NCBI GenBank assembly: GCA_965242575.1
Contig: OZ251461.1
Span: forward strand, 2,108,001-2,172,000
Direction: 5' to 3'
Source of the DNA: JANQOH01 sp965242575
GTDB taxonomy: Bacteria; Pseudomonadota; Alphaproteobacteria; UBA7887
DNA length: 64,000 nucleotides
This document shows, in pieces, positions 8,946-18,200 of the stretch (position 1 is the first letter of the stretch; every line of letters begins with the position of its first letter). The translations under genes and the position numbers were made by a program. The notes under the pieces were generated by a model. The model did no database searches. It was not told where the DNA came from and saw nothing but the letters and a program-made list of their open reading frames with translations.

Positions 8946-9332
8946 TTATATACCCTCGACCTCGACTTCATACGAAGGCGCTTTGCCGGCGTCGATGATC
9001 TTCTCCGCGGAAATCTTCACCACTTGGGAATCGTTCTCGATAATCGGGATCGAACCGTATTCTTCGATTCTCATTGGCGGCTCTTGCAGCCCATCGCAGA
9101 CGCCGCCAACAAAATTATCCAGATCCGCAATCCATTGATCGGTCATCGAATGCACGTACACCCGAAGGGCGATACGAATTTCATGCCTGATCGGCCCATC
9201 GTAACGGCTCATTTGTTCCATAGCTGGGGTTCTCAGCGCCTTGATTTGGGACGTTTGCGTAGCCCACATCGATTTCGCGCCGTCTTTCCGGGGAGGATGT
9301 TGGCCCTCCACCTTGAACGTAATGCGTTTCAT
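8946..9332 (-). CDS. RusA-like Holliday-junction endonuclease family protein
   Basis: 128 residues. The central DLDNFVGGVCDGLQ followed by ENDSQVVKISAEK matches the RusA layout, in which a pair of Asp residues, a further acidic residue and a Lys form the Mg2+-dependent active site that resolves four-way DNA junctions. RusA genes usually belong to prophages. GGGAGAA precedes the ATG by 8 bases. The gene is much less GC-rich than its surroundings, which fits phage or other foreign origin. No other phage gene is beside it, so it may be a leftover. Family assignment is from motif spacing only. Confidence 0.6.
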   Translation of the reverse strand: MKRITFKVEGQHPPRKDGAKSMWATQTSQIKALRTPAMEQMSRYDGPIRHEIRIALRVYVHSMTDQWIADLDNFVGGVCDGLQEPPMRIEEYGSIPIIENDSQVVKISAEKIIDAGKAPSYEVEVEGI

Positions 9333-9372
9333 AGCGATTTCTCCCGTGAGGCGAGGCCAGCAGCCGCAGATC

Positions 9373-9618
9373 TTACGAAAACTTCACGACGGCGACGATC
9401 AAGCCGCCCAAGGCGAGCAACCCGCCGAAAAGCCGGACGGTAAGGCGGGTTTCGAGGGTGGCGAACCGCGCTTCGAGATGGGTGAGGTCCGCGCTGGTGG
9501 CGACGCCGTCGTGGAAGGCCGCGCGTAAGGCGTCGGCATGGGCTTCCGCGTGCGTCTCGGCTACGCCGGTGTCCTCGAGTCGGCGTGTGCAGACCAACGT
9601 GTCGAAGGCGGTTTCCAT
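9373..9618 (-). CDS. DUF1640-like small coiled-coil membrane protein
   Basis: 81 residues: an N-terminal FDTLVCTRRLEDTGV segment, a charged helix with heptads, and one C-terminal membrane helix (LFGGLLALGGLIVAVV). This is the layout of DUF1640/CCDC90-like proteins, whose bacterial role is not established. The start is decided by the promoter: a perfect TTGACA and TATGGT 18 bp apart end 7 bases before the ATG at 9618, while the upstream ATG at 9630 lies inside the -10 box. The mRNA would then be leaderless or nearly so. A second, related gene lies 120 bp upstream on the same strand. Confidence 0.65.
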   Translation of the reverse strand: METAFDTLVCTRRLEDTGVAETHAEAHADALRAAFHDGVATSADLTHLEARFATLETRLTVRLFGGLLALGGLIVAVVKFS

Positions 9619-9625
9619 GATGGCG

Positions 9626-9655
9626 ACCATACCCCTTCCGGATTGCCCGTGTCAA
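9626..9655 (-). promoter_or_regulatory. Sigma-70-type promoter of the gene at 9373-9618
   Basis: On the minus strand, TTGACA (9655-9650) and TATGGT (9631-9626) are separated by 18 bp. The -10 box ends 7 bases before the chosen ATG. Confidence 0.6.
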
Positions 9656-9737
9656 CCGGCCCTGCATGCTCGCCGCGTTTCGCGGCGCGGCCGGAGAACG
9701 AATCGGCGAACGACCGAGTGAAGTGGCTCCTCCGGCT

Positions 9738-9998
9738 CTATGCGATGGCGGCGATGACCCCGGCCGCGGCGATGATCGTCCCGACGATGGCTCCGGTCTG
9801 GATCCACAGGGCGCGGTACAGATCGGCGCGTATCTCCGCGCGCAAGGTAGCCAGATCGGCTTTGGCGGCCAGTCCGGCGCGGGTAGCGCGCGCGGCTTTG
9901 GCATGCGCCTCGGCCTGCTTCTCCTCGAGGCCGACCGCCCTGAGCATCCGCACATAGGCGAGCGTGTCGAACTCCGACTCGGTGTCGATGACCGTCAT
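9738..9998 (-). CDS. DUF1640-like small coiled-coil membrane protein
   Basis: 86 residues, a paralogue of the gene at 9373-9618. It has SEFDTLAYVRMLRAVGLEEK near the N-terminus, an Ala/Lys/Glu-rich coiled coil and a C-terminal membrane helix (IVGTIIAAAGVIAAIA). FDTL followed by a conserved R/L pattern is shared with the neighbour and with the copy at 59101-59418. A TTGCGC-18-TACAAT promoter ends only six bases before the ATG, so a leaderless message is likely here too. Function unknown. Confidence 0.65.
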   Translation of the reverse strand: MTVIDTESEFDTLAYVRMLRAVGLEEKQAEAHAKAARATRAGLAAKADLATLRAEIRADLYRALWIQTGAIVGTIIAAAGVIAAIA

Positions 9999-10004
9999 GC
10001 CGCG

Positions 10005-10034
10005 ATTGTAACCCGCCGCAGCGGCGCGGCGCAA
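10005..10034 (-). promoter_or_regulatory. Promoter of the gene at 9738-9998
   Basis: On the minus strand, TTGCGC (10034-10029), an 18-bp spacer and TACAAT (10010-10005). The ATG follows six bases after the -10 box. Confidence 0.55.
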
Positions 10035-10041
10035 GGGCCGC

Positions 10042-10755
10042 TCACCACACCTCGTGGAAGGGGCGCAGCTCCACATCGAACGACCATGCGGAGCGGTCCT
10101 GGTGGGCGATGCGGAACATCTCGTCGGCGATGGCGGCGGGCTTGGCGAAGAAGTCGTCGGGCTTGTCCGGCGCCAGGCGGGGGCGGGTCCACGGCGTGTC
10201 GATCAACGCGTCGACCGTGACGTAGGCCACGTGAATGCCGCGCGGGCCGAACTCGCGCGCCAGCGACTGGCACAGGATGCGCTGCGCCGCCTTGGTGGGA
10301 GCGAAGATCGGCGTGTGCGGCTTGCCGCGATGCGCCGAAGTGTTGCCGGTGACGAGAATGACTCCGCGGCCCGCCTCCAGCATTTCGGGGACGACGGCGC
10401 GGCACAGGTGGAACAGCGCCGTCGCGTTGATGCGGAAGTTGCGCTCCAGCAGGTCCGGGTCGGCCTCGAGGAACTTCACCCAGCCGCCGCCGACCGCGTT
10501 GTGGAGGACGGCGCGCGGCGGACCCATCTCCGCCTTTACCCGCGCCGCCGTCGCCTTGAGCAGCTCCAGGTCGGCCACGTCGCAGACGTAGCCGCGCGCG
10601 CCGGGCAGCTCGGCCTCGAAACGCCGCAGGCGCTCCTCCGACCGGGCCAGCATGGCGACGCGGTAGCCGCCCCGGGCGAAGCGCCGCGCGGCCGCGCCGC
10701 CGGTGCCCTCGCCGAGGCCGGTGACGAGGAAGACCGGCTTTTCCGAGTCCGCCAT
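10042..10755 (-). CDS. Short-chain dehydrogenase/reductase family protein lacking the catalytic Tyr
   Basis: 237 residues of Rossmann fold. The nucleotide-binding loop is VTGLGEGTGGAAA (about 11-23), Asn110 lies in the NFRIN helix, Ser140 in GNTSAHRG and Lys155 in FAPTKAA. The position four before that Lys, normally the catalytic Tyr of the YxxxK motif, is Phe151 (codon TTC). Classical SDRs use this Tyr as acid/base, so normal oxidoreductase activity is doubtful; the protein could be a binding protein or use another residue. It ends 8 bp from the enoyl-CoA hydratase gene on the same strand and is probably co-transcribed with it, which hints at acyl-CoA metabolism. Confidence 0.82.
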   Translation of the reverse strand: MADSEKPVFLVTGLGEGTGGAAARRFARGGYRVAMLARSEERLRRFEAELPGARGYVCDVADLELLKATAARVKAEMGPPRAVLHNAVGGGWVKFLEADPDLLERNFRINATALFHLCRAVVPEMLEAGRGVILVTGNTSAHRGKPHTPIFAPTKAAQRILCQSLAREFGPRGIHVAYVTVDALIDTPWTRPRLAPDKPDDFFAKPAAIADEMFRIAHQDRSAWSFDVELRPFHEVW

Positions 10756-10762
10756 GCCCGCC

Positions 10763-11557
10763 TCAGCGCCCCTGGAAGACCGGCGCGCGCTTGGCGACGA
10801 AGGCGGCGGCGGCCTCCTTGTGGTCGTCGGTCATGCCGCAGCGGGTGTGGTGCATCGCCTCCTGGTCGAGGCAGGCGGCGAGGGGCAGGTGCTCGGCGGC
10901 GTTCATGTTGCGCTTCATGTAGCCGAGCGCGATGGACGGCCCCCCGGCGAGGGCGGCGGCGGTCTCGCGCGCCGCCCCGGCCAGCTCCGCCGCGGGCACC
11001 GCGCGGTTGACGACGCCGATGGCCGCCGCCTCGGCGCCGGTGAGCACCGGGGCGAGGTAGTAGAGCTCGCGCGCCTTCGCCGTCCCGACGATCTTCGACA
11101 GGAACCAGCTGCCGCCGAAATCGCCCGAATAGGCGACGCGGGCGAAGGCGGTGGTGATTTTCGCCTCCTCGGCGGCGATGCGCAGGTCGCAGGCGAGGGC
11201 GAGCGACAGCCCCGCGCCCGCCGCCGCGCCGGGGATGGCGGCGATGGTGGGCTTCGGCATTTCGTGCAGCAGGCGCGCCGTCTCCATCGACCGGCGCAGG
11301 GCGCGCACCTTGCCCTCCAGCCCGGTCTCGGCGAACTCGGTCCCCTCGGCCATCGCCTTCACGTCGCCGCCGGCGCAGAAGGCGCCGCCCGCGCCGGTCA
11401 GCACCACCGCGCCCACCGCCGAATCGCCGGCGAGGCGGTCGAGCTGGGCGAGCATCGAATCGAGCATCGCCGGCGACATGGCGTTGCGCCGGTCGGGCCG
11501 GTTCATGGTGAGCGTCGCCACGCGGTTCTCCACCGTGACGAGCAGGTCCTGGGTCAT
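10763..11557 (-). CDS. Enoyl-CoA hydratase/isomerase family protein
   Basis: 264 residues of crotonase fold. RPDRRNAMSPAML is the N-terminal family motif. The oxyanion-hole glycines lie in AFCAGGDVKAMAE (about residue 65) and in the PGAAAGAGLSLALACDL segment (about residue 110). Acidic residues at the usual catalytic positions are not obvious, so the exact reaction (hydration, isomerisation or another) stays open. It is the first gene of a minus-strand pair with the SDR-like gene. Its start is 80 bp from, and divergent to, the indolepyruvate oxidoreductase gene, which suggests shared control of amino-acid or aromatic-acid breakdown. Confidence 0.88.
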   Translation of the reverse strand: MTQDLLVTVENRVATLTMNRPDRRNAMSPAMLDSMLAQLDRLAGDSAVGAVVLTGAGGAFCAGGDVKAMAEGTEFAETGLEGKVRALRRSMETARLLHEMPKPTIAAIPGAAAGAGLSLALACDLRIAAEEAKITTAFARVAYSGDFGGSWFLSKIVGTAKARELYYLAPVLTGAEAAAIGVVNRAVPAAELAGAARETAAALAGGPSIALGYMKRNMNAAEHLPLAACLDQEAMHHTRCGMTDDHKEAAAAFVAKRAPVFQGR

Positions 11558-11636
11558 GTCGCGCCTCCGTCGCGTCCGCCGCGCCCCTTCTATACACTGC
11601 CGCGCCGGGACGACAACCCACCGCGGGGATCGGAAC

Positions 11637-14600
11637 ATGGACGGCGGCGCGCTGCTGAAGGTCTCGCTCGACGACAAATACACCCTGGAGGAAGGGCGGG
11701 TCTTCATCTCCGGGACGCAGGCGCTGGCGCGGCTGCCGATGATGCAGCGCCAGCGCGACCGCGCCGCCGGGTTGAACACCGCCGGGTTCGTCTCCGGCTA
11801 CCGCGGCTCGCCGCTCGGCGGCTACGACGCCGAACTGTGGCGCGCGGCGCGCCACCTGGAGGCGCACGACGTCCTGTTCCGCCCCGGAGTCAACGAGGAC
11901 CTCGCCATGGCGGCGGTCTGGGGCACGCAGCAGCTGGACTTCGTGCCGGGCCGCAAGGTCGATGGCGTATTCGCCATCTGGTACGGCAAGGGGCCGGGGG
12001 TCGACCGCACCGGCGACGCCTTCAAGCACGCCAACTTCGCCGGCAGCCATCCCAACGGCGGCGTCCTCGTGGTGTGCGGCGACGACCACACCGGCAAGTC
12101 GTCGTCGATGGGGCACCAGTCCGACCAGGCGATGATCGCCGCCAACATCCCGCTGCTCTACCCCGCCAGCGTCCAGGACTACCTCGATTTCGGCCTGCAC
12201 GGCTTCGCCCTGTCGCGCTTCGCCGGGACTCTCGCCGGCTTCAAGACGGTGAACGAGACCGTCACCGCGACGGCGACCGTGTCGGTGGACCCGGCGCGAA
12301 TCTCCATCGTCCTTCCGCGCGGCGCGCCGGAGGCGCCGGAGGGAGTCCACATCCGCCCCGAATACGACCCGCAGGGGCAGGACAACCGCATCGTCCGCTA
12401 CAAATTGCCGCGCGCGCTGGCCTATGCGCGCGCGAACCGGCTGGACCGGCCCGTGTTCGGCGCCGCCCGGCCGACGCGGCTCGGCGTCGTCGCGTCGGGC
12501 AAGGCGGTCCCGGACGCGCTCGCCGCCATGCGCCTGCTCGGGATCGACGACGCCATGGCGCGGGCGCTGGGGATCGGAATTTACAAGGTTGCGATGGTGT
12601 GGCCGCTGGAGCCGGAGGGCCTCGCCGAATTCGCCGCCGACTGCCGCGAACTGCTGTTTGTCGAGGAGAAACGCCCGGTCATGGAGGACCAGGCGAAGGC
12701 GCTGTTCTACGACCGCGAGCCGCGGCCGCGCATCGCCGGCAAGCGCGACGCCGAAGGCCGGCCGTTGCTGCCCGCCGACGAACCCATCGAGGCGGCGATG
12801 GTCGCCGCCGCCATCGGCGGCCTGCTCGACCTCTCCGGGGCGCTCGACTCCGCGCGCGCCGAGCGGCTGGCGGCGGCGCGGGCGCGGCTGGGGCGCAACC
12901 TGCCGGCGCTTTCGGGCGGGGTGGAGCGTTCGCCCTTCTTCTGTTCGGGCTGCCCGCACAACACCTCGACGAAGGTGCCCGAAGGATCGGTGGCGATGGC
13001 CGGGATCGGCTGCCACGGCATGGCGCTGCTGGTCCCCGAGCGCAACACGCTGCCGGTCCCGCACATGGGCGCCGAGGGCGTGCCCTGGACGGGCATCGCC
13101 CCGTTCACCGAGACGGGGCACATCTTCCAGAACCTGGGCGACGGGACCTACGTCCATTCGGGTTCGCTGGGCATTCGCGCGGCGGTGCAGGCGGGCGCGA
13201 ACATCACCTACAAGGTCCTCTACAACGACGCGGTGGCGATGACCGGCGGCCAGCCGGTGGAGGGGGGCCTGGGCGTCGGCGCCATCGCCCGCCAGCTGCT
13301 CGACGAAGGCGTGAAGACCGTCGCCGTGGTCTCGGACCGGCCGGAGAATTTCGCCGGCGGGGCGGAGCTGCCGGGCGGGGTCCGCGTCCACCACCGCGAC
13401 GCGCTGGACGCGGTGCAGAAGGACATGCGCCTCGTCGCAGGCGTCACGGCGATAATCTACGAACAGACCTGCGCGGCGGAGAAGCGGCGGCGGCGCAAGC
13501 GCGGGGCCTTCCCCGACCCGGCGAAGCGCGTGTTCATCAACCCGCTGGTGTGCGAGGGCTGCGGCGACTGTTCGCGCGAGGCCAATTGCGTCTCGATCCA
13601 CCCGCTGGAGACCGAGTTCGGACGCAAGCGGCGCATCGACCAGTCGAGCTGCAACAAGGATTACTCCTGCCTCAAGGGGTTCTGCCCCAGTTTCGTGACG
13701 GTGCATGGCGGCGCGCCGCGCAAGCCCGCCCCGGCGGCGGTCCCGGAATCCGCCTTCGCCGGCCTGCCCGGCCCCGCCGCGCCGGCGGCGGACCCGGAAT
13801 GGAACACGCTGATCGCCGGGGTGGGCGGAACGGGCGTCGTCACCGTCGGCGCGATGCTCGGCATGGCGGCGCATGTCGAGGGCAAGGGCGCCTCGGTGTT
13901 CGACATGACCGGGCTGAGCCAGAAGAACGGCGCCGTCTATAGCCACCTCAAGATCACCGCCGATCCCGAAGCGGACCCGGCGGCGGGGATCGGCCTCGGC
14001 GAGGCCGACCTTCTGCTCGGCTGCGACATCGTGGCGGCGACCGCGCCGAGCGCCGTCCGGACGCTGGAGCCCGGCCGCACCCTGGCGGTGCTCAACACCA
14101 CCGTGACCCCGCCGCCGGGCTTCCAGACCGACTCCGACATGAAGCTCGACGGCGGCTTCCTCGCCCACGGCCTCGCCGAGCACGTCGGCGCGGAGCGCGC
14201 GCGCCGGGTGGACGCCACCCGCATCGCGCTGGCGCTGACGGGAGACACCATCGGCGCCAACACCTTCATGATCGGCTATGCGTACCAGGCCGGCGGGCTG
14301 CCGCTGTCCGCCGCCGCCATCGAGCGGGCCATCGAGATCAACGGCGTGGCGGTCCCGTTCAACATTCGCGCGTTCCGCCTGGGCCGGCTCGCCGCGCACG
14401 ACATCGACGCGGCGCGGGCGCTCATGCCCGCCGCCGCGGCGGAGGACATCGCCGGGGACCTGGACTCCATGATCGAGAAGCGCGCCGAGTTCCTCGCCGC
14501 CTACCAGGACGCGGACTACGCGGCGCGCTACCGCGCGGTCGCCGCGGCGGCGCGCGCGGCGGAGGCGCGGCTCGGCGGGGGCGAGGATTTCTCCCTCGCC

Positions 14601-15110
14601 GTGGCGCGCTACGCCTTCAAGGTCATGGCCTACAAGGACGAATACGAGGTCGCGCGGCTTTATACCGACGGCGATTTCGAACGCCGGATCCGCGCGGCGT
14701 TCGAGGGCGGTTACAGCCTGCGCCTCCATCTCGCGCCGCCGCTCCTCGCCGGCCGCGACCCGCATAGCGGCAAGCCGCGCAAGCGCGAATACGGCGCATG
14801 GATTTTGCGCGCGTTCCGCCTTCTGGCGCGGCTCAAGGGGCTGCGCGGCACGCGGTGGGACCCGTTCGGCTACACCTCCGAGCGCCGCGCCGAGCGCCGG
14901 CTGCGCGACGAATACCTCGCCGATGCGGAGCGCCTGGCGGCGGAGCTGACGGCGGGCAATCTGGCGGCGTCGGTCGCCATCGCCGAGATCCCGGAGCAGA
15001 TCCGCGGCTTCGGCCACGTCAAGGCGGCGGCGATGGCCGAGGCGGCGGCGGAGCGCGCCCGCCTGTTCGCGGAGCTGGAAGCCGGCGCCGCCGCGCGGCG
15101 GGCGGCGTGA
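11637..15110 (+). CDS. Indolepyruvate ferredoxin oxidoreductase, single-chain
   Basis: 1157 residues, the usual length of the fused alpha-beta form. It oxidatively decarboxylates arylpyruvates to acyl-CoA, passing electrons to ferredoxin. Seen in order: an N-terminal pyrimidine-binding part (SGYRGSPLGGYD near residue 55); the thiamine-diphosphate loop starting GDGTYVHSG near 501 and ending in NDAVAMTGGQP; a Cys-rich iron-sulphur segment (VCEGCGDCS near 637, then NKDYSCLKGFCPS); and, from about 721, the gamma domain (LIAGVGGTGVVTVGAMLG) that closes over the active site. The start is the ATG at 11637; TATACACT about 45 bp upstream may be its -10 region. It is transcribed divergently from the enoyl-CoA hydratase and SDR genes. 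Confidence 0.93.
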   Translation: MDGGALLKVSLDDKYTLEEGRVFISGTQALARLPMMQRQRDRAAGLNTAGFVSGYRGSPLGGYDAELWRAARHLEAHDVLFRPGVNEDLAMAAVWGTQQLDFVPGRKVDGVFAIWYGKGPGVDRTGDAFKHANFAGSHPNGGVLVVCGDDHTGKSSSMGHQSDQAMIAANIPLLYPASVQDYLDFGLHGFALSRFAGTLAGFKTVNETVTATATVSVDPARISIVLPRGAPEAPEGVHIRPEYDPQGQDNRIVRYKLPRALAYARANRLDRPVFGAARPTRLGVVASGKAVPDALAAMRLLGIDDAMARALGIGIYKVAMVWPLEPEGLAEFAADCRELLFVEEKRPVMEDQAKALFYDREPRPRIAGKRDAEGRPLLPADEPIEAAMVAAAIGGLLDLSGALDSARAERLAAARARLGRNLPALSGGVERSPFFCSGCPHNTSTKVPEGSVAMAGIGCHGMALLVPERNTLPVPHMGAEGVPWTGIAPFTETGHIFQNLGDGTYVHSGSLGIRAAVQAGANITYKVLYNDAVAMTGGQPVEGGLGVGAIARQLLDEGVKTVAVVSDRPENFAGGAELPGGVRVHHRDALDAVQKDMRLVAGVTAIIYEQTCAAEKRRRRKRGAFPDPAKRVFINPLVCEGCGDCSREANCVSIHPLETEFGRKRRIDQSSCNKDYSCLKGFCPSFVTVHGGAPRKPAPAAVPESAFAGLPGPAAPAADPEWNTLIAGVGGTGVVTVGAMLGMAAHVEGKGASVFDMTGLSQKNGAVYSHLKITADPEADPAAGIGLGEADLLLGCDIVAATAPSAVRTLEPGRTLAVLNTTVTPPPGFQTDSDMKLDGGFLAHGLAEHVGAERARRVDATRIALALTGDTIGANTFMIGYAYQAGGLPLSAAAIERAIEINGVAVPFNIRAFRLGRLAAHDIDAARALMPAAAAEDIAGDLDSMIEKRAEFLAAYQDADYAARYRAVAAAARAAEARLGGGEDFSLAVARYAFKVMAYKDEYEVARLYTDGDFERRIRAAFEGGYSLRLHLAPPLLAGRDPHSGKPRKREYGAWILRAFRLLARLKGLRGTRWDPFGYTSERRAERRLRDEYLADAERLAAELTAGNLAASVAIAEIPEQIRGFGHVKAAAMAEAAAERARLFAELEAGAAARRAA

Positions 15111-15132
15111 CGCGGGCCGCGCGGAACGGACC

Positions 15133-15207
15133 ATGTTGCGCATCGCCATAGGCGTGGTCGTCGCGTTGAGCGCCGTTTTCGCGGCGCTGCTCCGTCTGGC
15201 GCATTGA
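15133..15207 (+). CDS. Possible 24-residue single-pass membrane peptide
   Basis: An ATG at 15133 opens a 24-codon frame encoding an almost entirely hydrophobic helix (MLRIAIGVVVALSAVFAALL), with a positively charged start and end. It fits between the oxidoreductase and the first methylase gene. No clear ribosome site is present (CGGAACGG lies about 6 bases upstream). It could be real or chance; nothing else supports it. Confidence 0.25.
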   Translation: MLRIAIGVVVALSAVFAALLRLAH

Positions 15208-15226
15208 CCGGCGGGCGCCGAACCGG

Positions 15227-18200
15227 ATGACGGCGGGCGCGGCGCCGGTTCGCCGCGCGTTGCGGCGGTTCGCCGACGCGGTGGCGGCGAAGGCGGCGGG
15301 CGTTCCCGCCGGCGCGCCGGAGGACCGGTTGCGCGGCCCGTTCGCGGCGCTGACGGCGGAGGCGGCGTCCGCGCTCGGCGTGGAGGTCGTCTGCGGCGGC
15401 GAGGCGCCGTTGCCCGGCCGCCTGGGCCGGCCCGATTTCGCGGTTCTCCGGAGCGGACTCCTCGCCGGCTACGTCGCGCTCAAGGCGCCGGGCAAGGGGG
15501 CGGATTCGCAGCGGTTCCGGGGCCGCGACCGCGCGCAGTTCAAGCGCTTCTCCGCGGTCCCCAACATGCTCTACGGCGACGGGCGCGAATGGGCGCTCTA
15601 CCGCGGCGGCGCGCGCGCGGGCGGCGTCGCGCGATTCTCCGGCGACCCGGTTTCGCAGGGCGGCGCGGCGGTGTCGGCGGCGGACGCGCAGGCGTTTGCG
15701 GACCTGCTGCGCGACTTCCTGCTTTGGGATCCGGTCTTGCCGCTGGACGGCCGGGGGCGGATGGACCTCGAGGCGTTCGCCGCGGTCCTGGCGCCGCTGT
15801 GCCGGATGCTGCGCGAGGACGTCGTCGACGCGCTCGGCGCCGGCGCGCCCGCGCCGGTTCGGCTGGCGGCGGAATGGCGGCAATTGCCGTTTCCCAAGGC
15901 GACCGACGCGCAATTCGCCGATTCCTACGCGCAGACGGTGGCGTTCGCGCTGCTGCTCGGGCGCATCGAGGGCGCGGACCCGCTGACGCTGGAAAGCGCG
16001 CAGGACGCGTTGGCGGCGCGCCACAGCCTGTTGTCGCGGGCGTTGCAGGTCCTCACCGACCGCCCGGCGCGCGCCGAGCTTTCCGCCTCGCTCGATCTCC
16101 TCTTGCGCGTCGTCGCCGCGACGCCGCCCGGCGCGCTCGCAGGGCGGCGCGACCCGTGGCTGTATTTCTACGAGGACTTCCTCGCCGCCTACGACCCCAA
16201 ACTGCGCAAGGACGCCGGGGTGTTCTACACGCCGGTCGAGGTCGTGCGCGCGCAGGTGCGGCTGGTGGACGCGCTGCTGTCGGGCCCGCTCGGCCGGCCG
16301 ATGGGGTTCGCCGACCCCGGAGTCGTGACGCTGGACCCGGCGGCGGGGACGGGAACCTATCTCCTCGGCGTAATCGAGCACGCTTTGGGGCGGGTGGAGG
16401 CGGAGCAGGGCGCAGGCGCGGTCGCCGGGCGGGCGGCGGAACTGGCGCAGCGGCTCTACGGCTTCGAATTCCTCGCCGGCCCCTATGCGGCGGGCGAGTT
16501 GCGGGTGAGCCGCGCGCTGGCCGATCGGGGGGCGGCGCGCCCCGCCGGCGGGGCGCGGATGTTCCTCACCGACACGCTGGAAAGCCCGCATGCCGAGCCG
16601 CCGCAATGGCCGCCCCGCCGCCAACCTGCCGCCGAGCGGCGCGCCAGGGCGCTGGAGGTCAAAAGCGCTGTTCCGGTTCTCGTCTGCCTCGGCAACCCGC
16701 CCTACGACCGCCACGCGGCGGCGCAGGCCAGCGACGGCGACAGGACCGGGTCGTGGGTGCGTTACGGCGACGGCGAAGGCGGAGACCCCATCCTCCGGGA
16801 CTTCCTCGCTCCGGTCCTCGCCGCCGGAAAGGGCAGGCAGGCGAAGAACCTTTACAACCTCTACGTCTATTTCTGGCGCTGGGCGTTGTGGAAGGTGTTC
16901 GAGCACGAGACGGCGCGCGGCCCCGGCGTGGTAAGTTTTATCACCGCGTCGAGTTACCTCCACGGCGACGCATTCCTCGGTATGCGCGAGCACATGCGGC
17001 GCGTCTGCGACGAAGTGTGGATACTCGATCTCGGCGGCGAGGGGCGGGGCGCGCGGGGGAGCGAGAACGTTTTCGCCATCCGCACTCCGGTGGCCATCGC
17101 CGTGGCGATGCGGACCGGGGCGCGGAAGGACGCGCCGGCGCGGGTGCGCTACGCGCGAATCGAGGGAACGCGGGAGGAGAAGCTGCGCGCGCTGGACGCC
17201 ATCGACGGTTTCGACGCTGTGGAGTGGACGGAGTGCCCCGAGGAGTGGGGCGCGCCGTTCCGCCCGGCGGGGCGCGGAGCGTATTTCGCCTGGCCCTTGC
17301 TGGCCGACCTCATGCCGTGGCGGCATTCGGGGGTGCAGTTCAAGCGGACGTGGCCGATAGCGCCGGACGAGGACACGCTCAGGCGCCGCTGGCGGGCCTT
17401 GATGAAGAGCGCGGACCGCGCGCAAGCGTTCCGCGAAACGCGGGATCGCACGATCCGGGGCCGCTACGGCGCCGGGACGACGCCGATAGCCGACCTGCCG
17501 CGCGACGCGCCGATGCCGAAAACGCGGCGCTATGCGTACCGTTCCTTCGACCGGCAGCACATTATCGCGGACGCGCGCGCGATATCCCGCCCGCGTCCCG
17601 CGCTATGGGCCGCCCACGGCGACGGGCAGTGGACGTTCCCGGATACGCGGCTGGGCGATTACCTGCGTCCGGCGTTGTGGGGCGCGCATGGCGCCCGGCA
17701 GCTGTATCTGACGAGCCTGTTCGGCCAGCCGCTCGGCGACGGGCCGGCCGTGACCGCCTGCGCCTGTCCGCCGGATATGGATCACTTCTTCCTGGGAGGC
17801 GCGAAGGACATCGCCCCCCTCTACCGGGCCGCGGACGCATCGGAGGCAAACCTTGCCCCCGGCCTGCTGGATGTGCTGACCGGGGCGTACGGGCGCCCGG
17901 TTTCGCCGGAGGATTTCGCGGCCTACGTCTATGGCGCGCTGGCGCACTCGGGGTTCACCGCGCGGTTCGCCCGAGAGTTGGAGGCGCGCGAGTTGCGCGT
18001 TCCGCTGACCCGGGACGCGGGAGTGTTCGAGGAGATCCGCGAGATCGGCGCGCAGCTGCTGTGGCTCCACACCTATGGCGAACGCTTCGTTCCCGACGGC
18101 GAGCGTCCGGGGCGCGTGCCGCAGGGCGCGGCGCGCTGTGTGGAGGCGGTCCCCGGCGATCCCGATGGCTACCCGGAGTCGTTCTCCTACGGCGAGTCGT

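Noticed and set aside
10536..15149. A 1537-codon minus-strand frame opposite the indolepyruvate oxidoreductase
   Set aside because: Low-complexity Arg/Gly/Asp-rich translation; it spans the enoyl-CoA hydratase start region in another frame and lies wholly opposite a well-supported gene.
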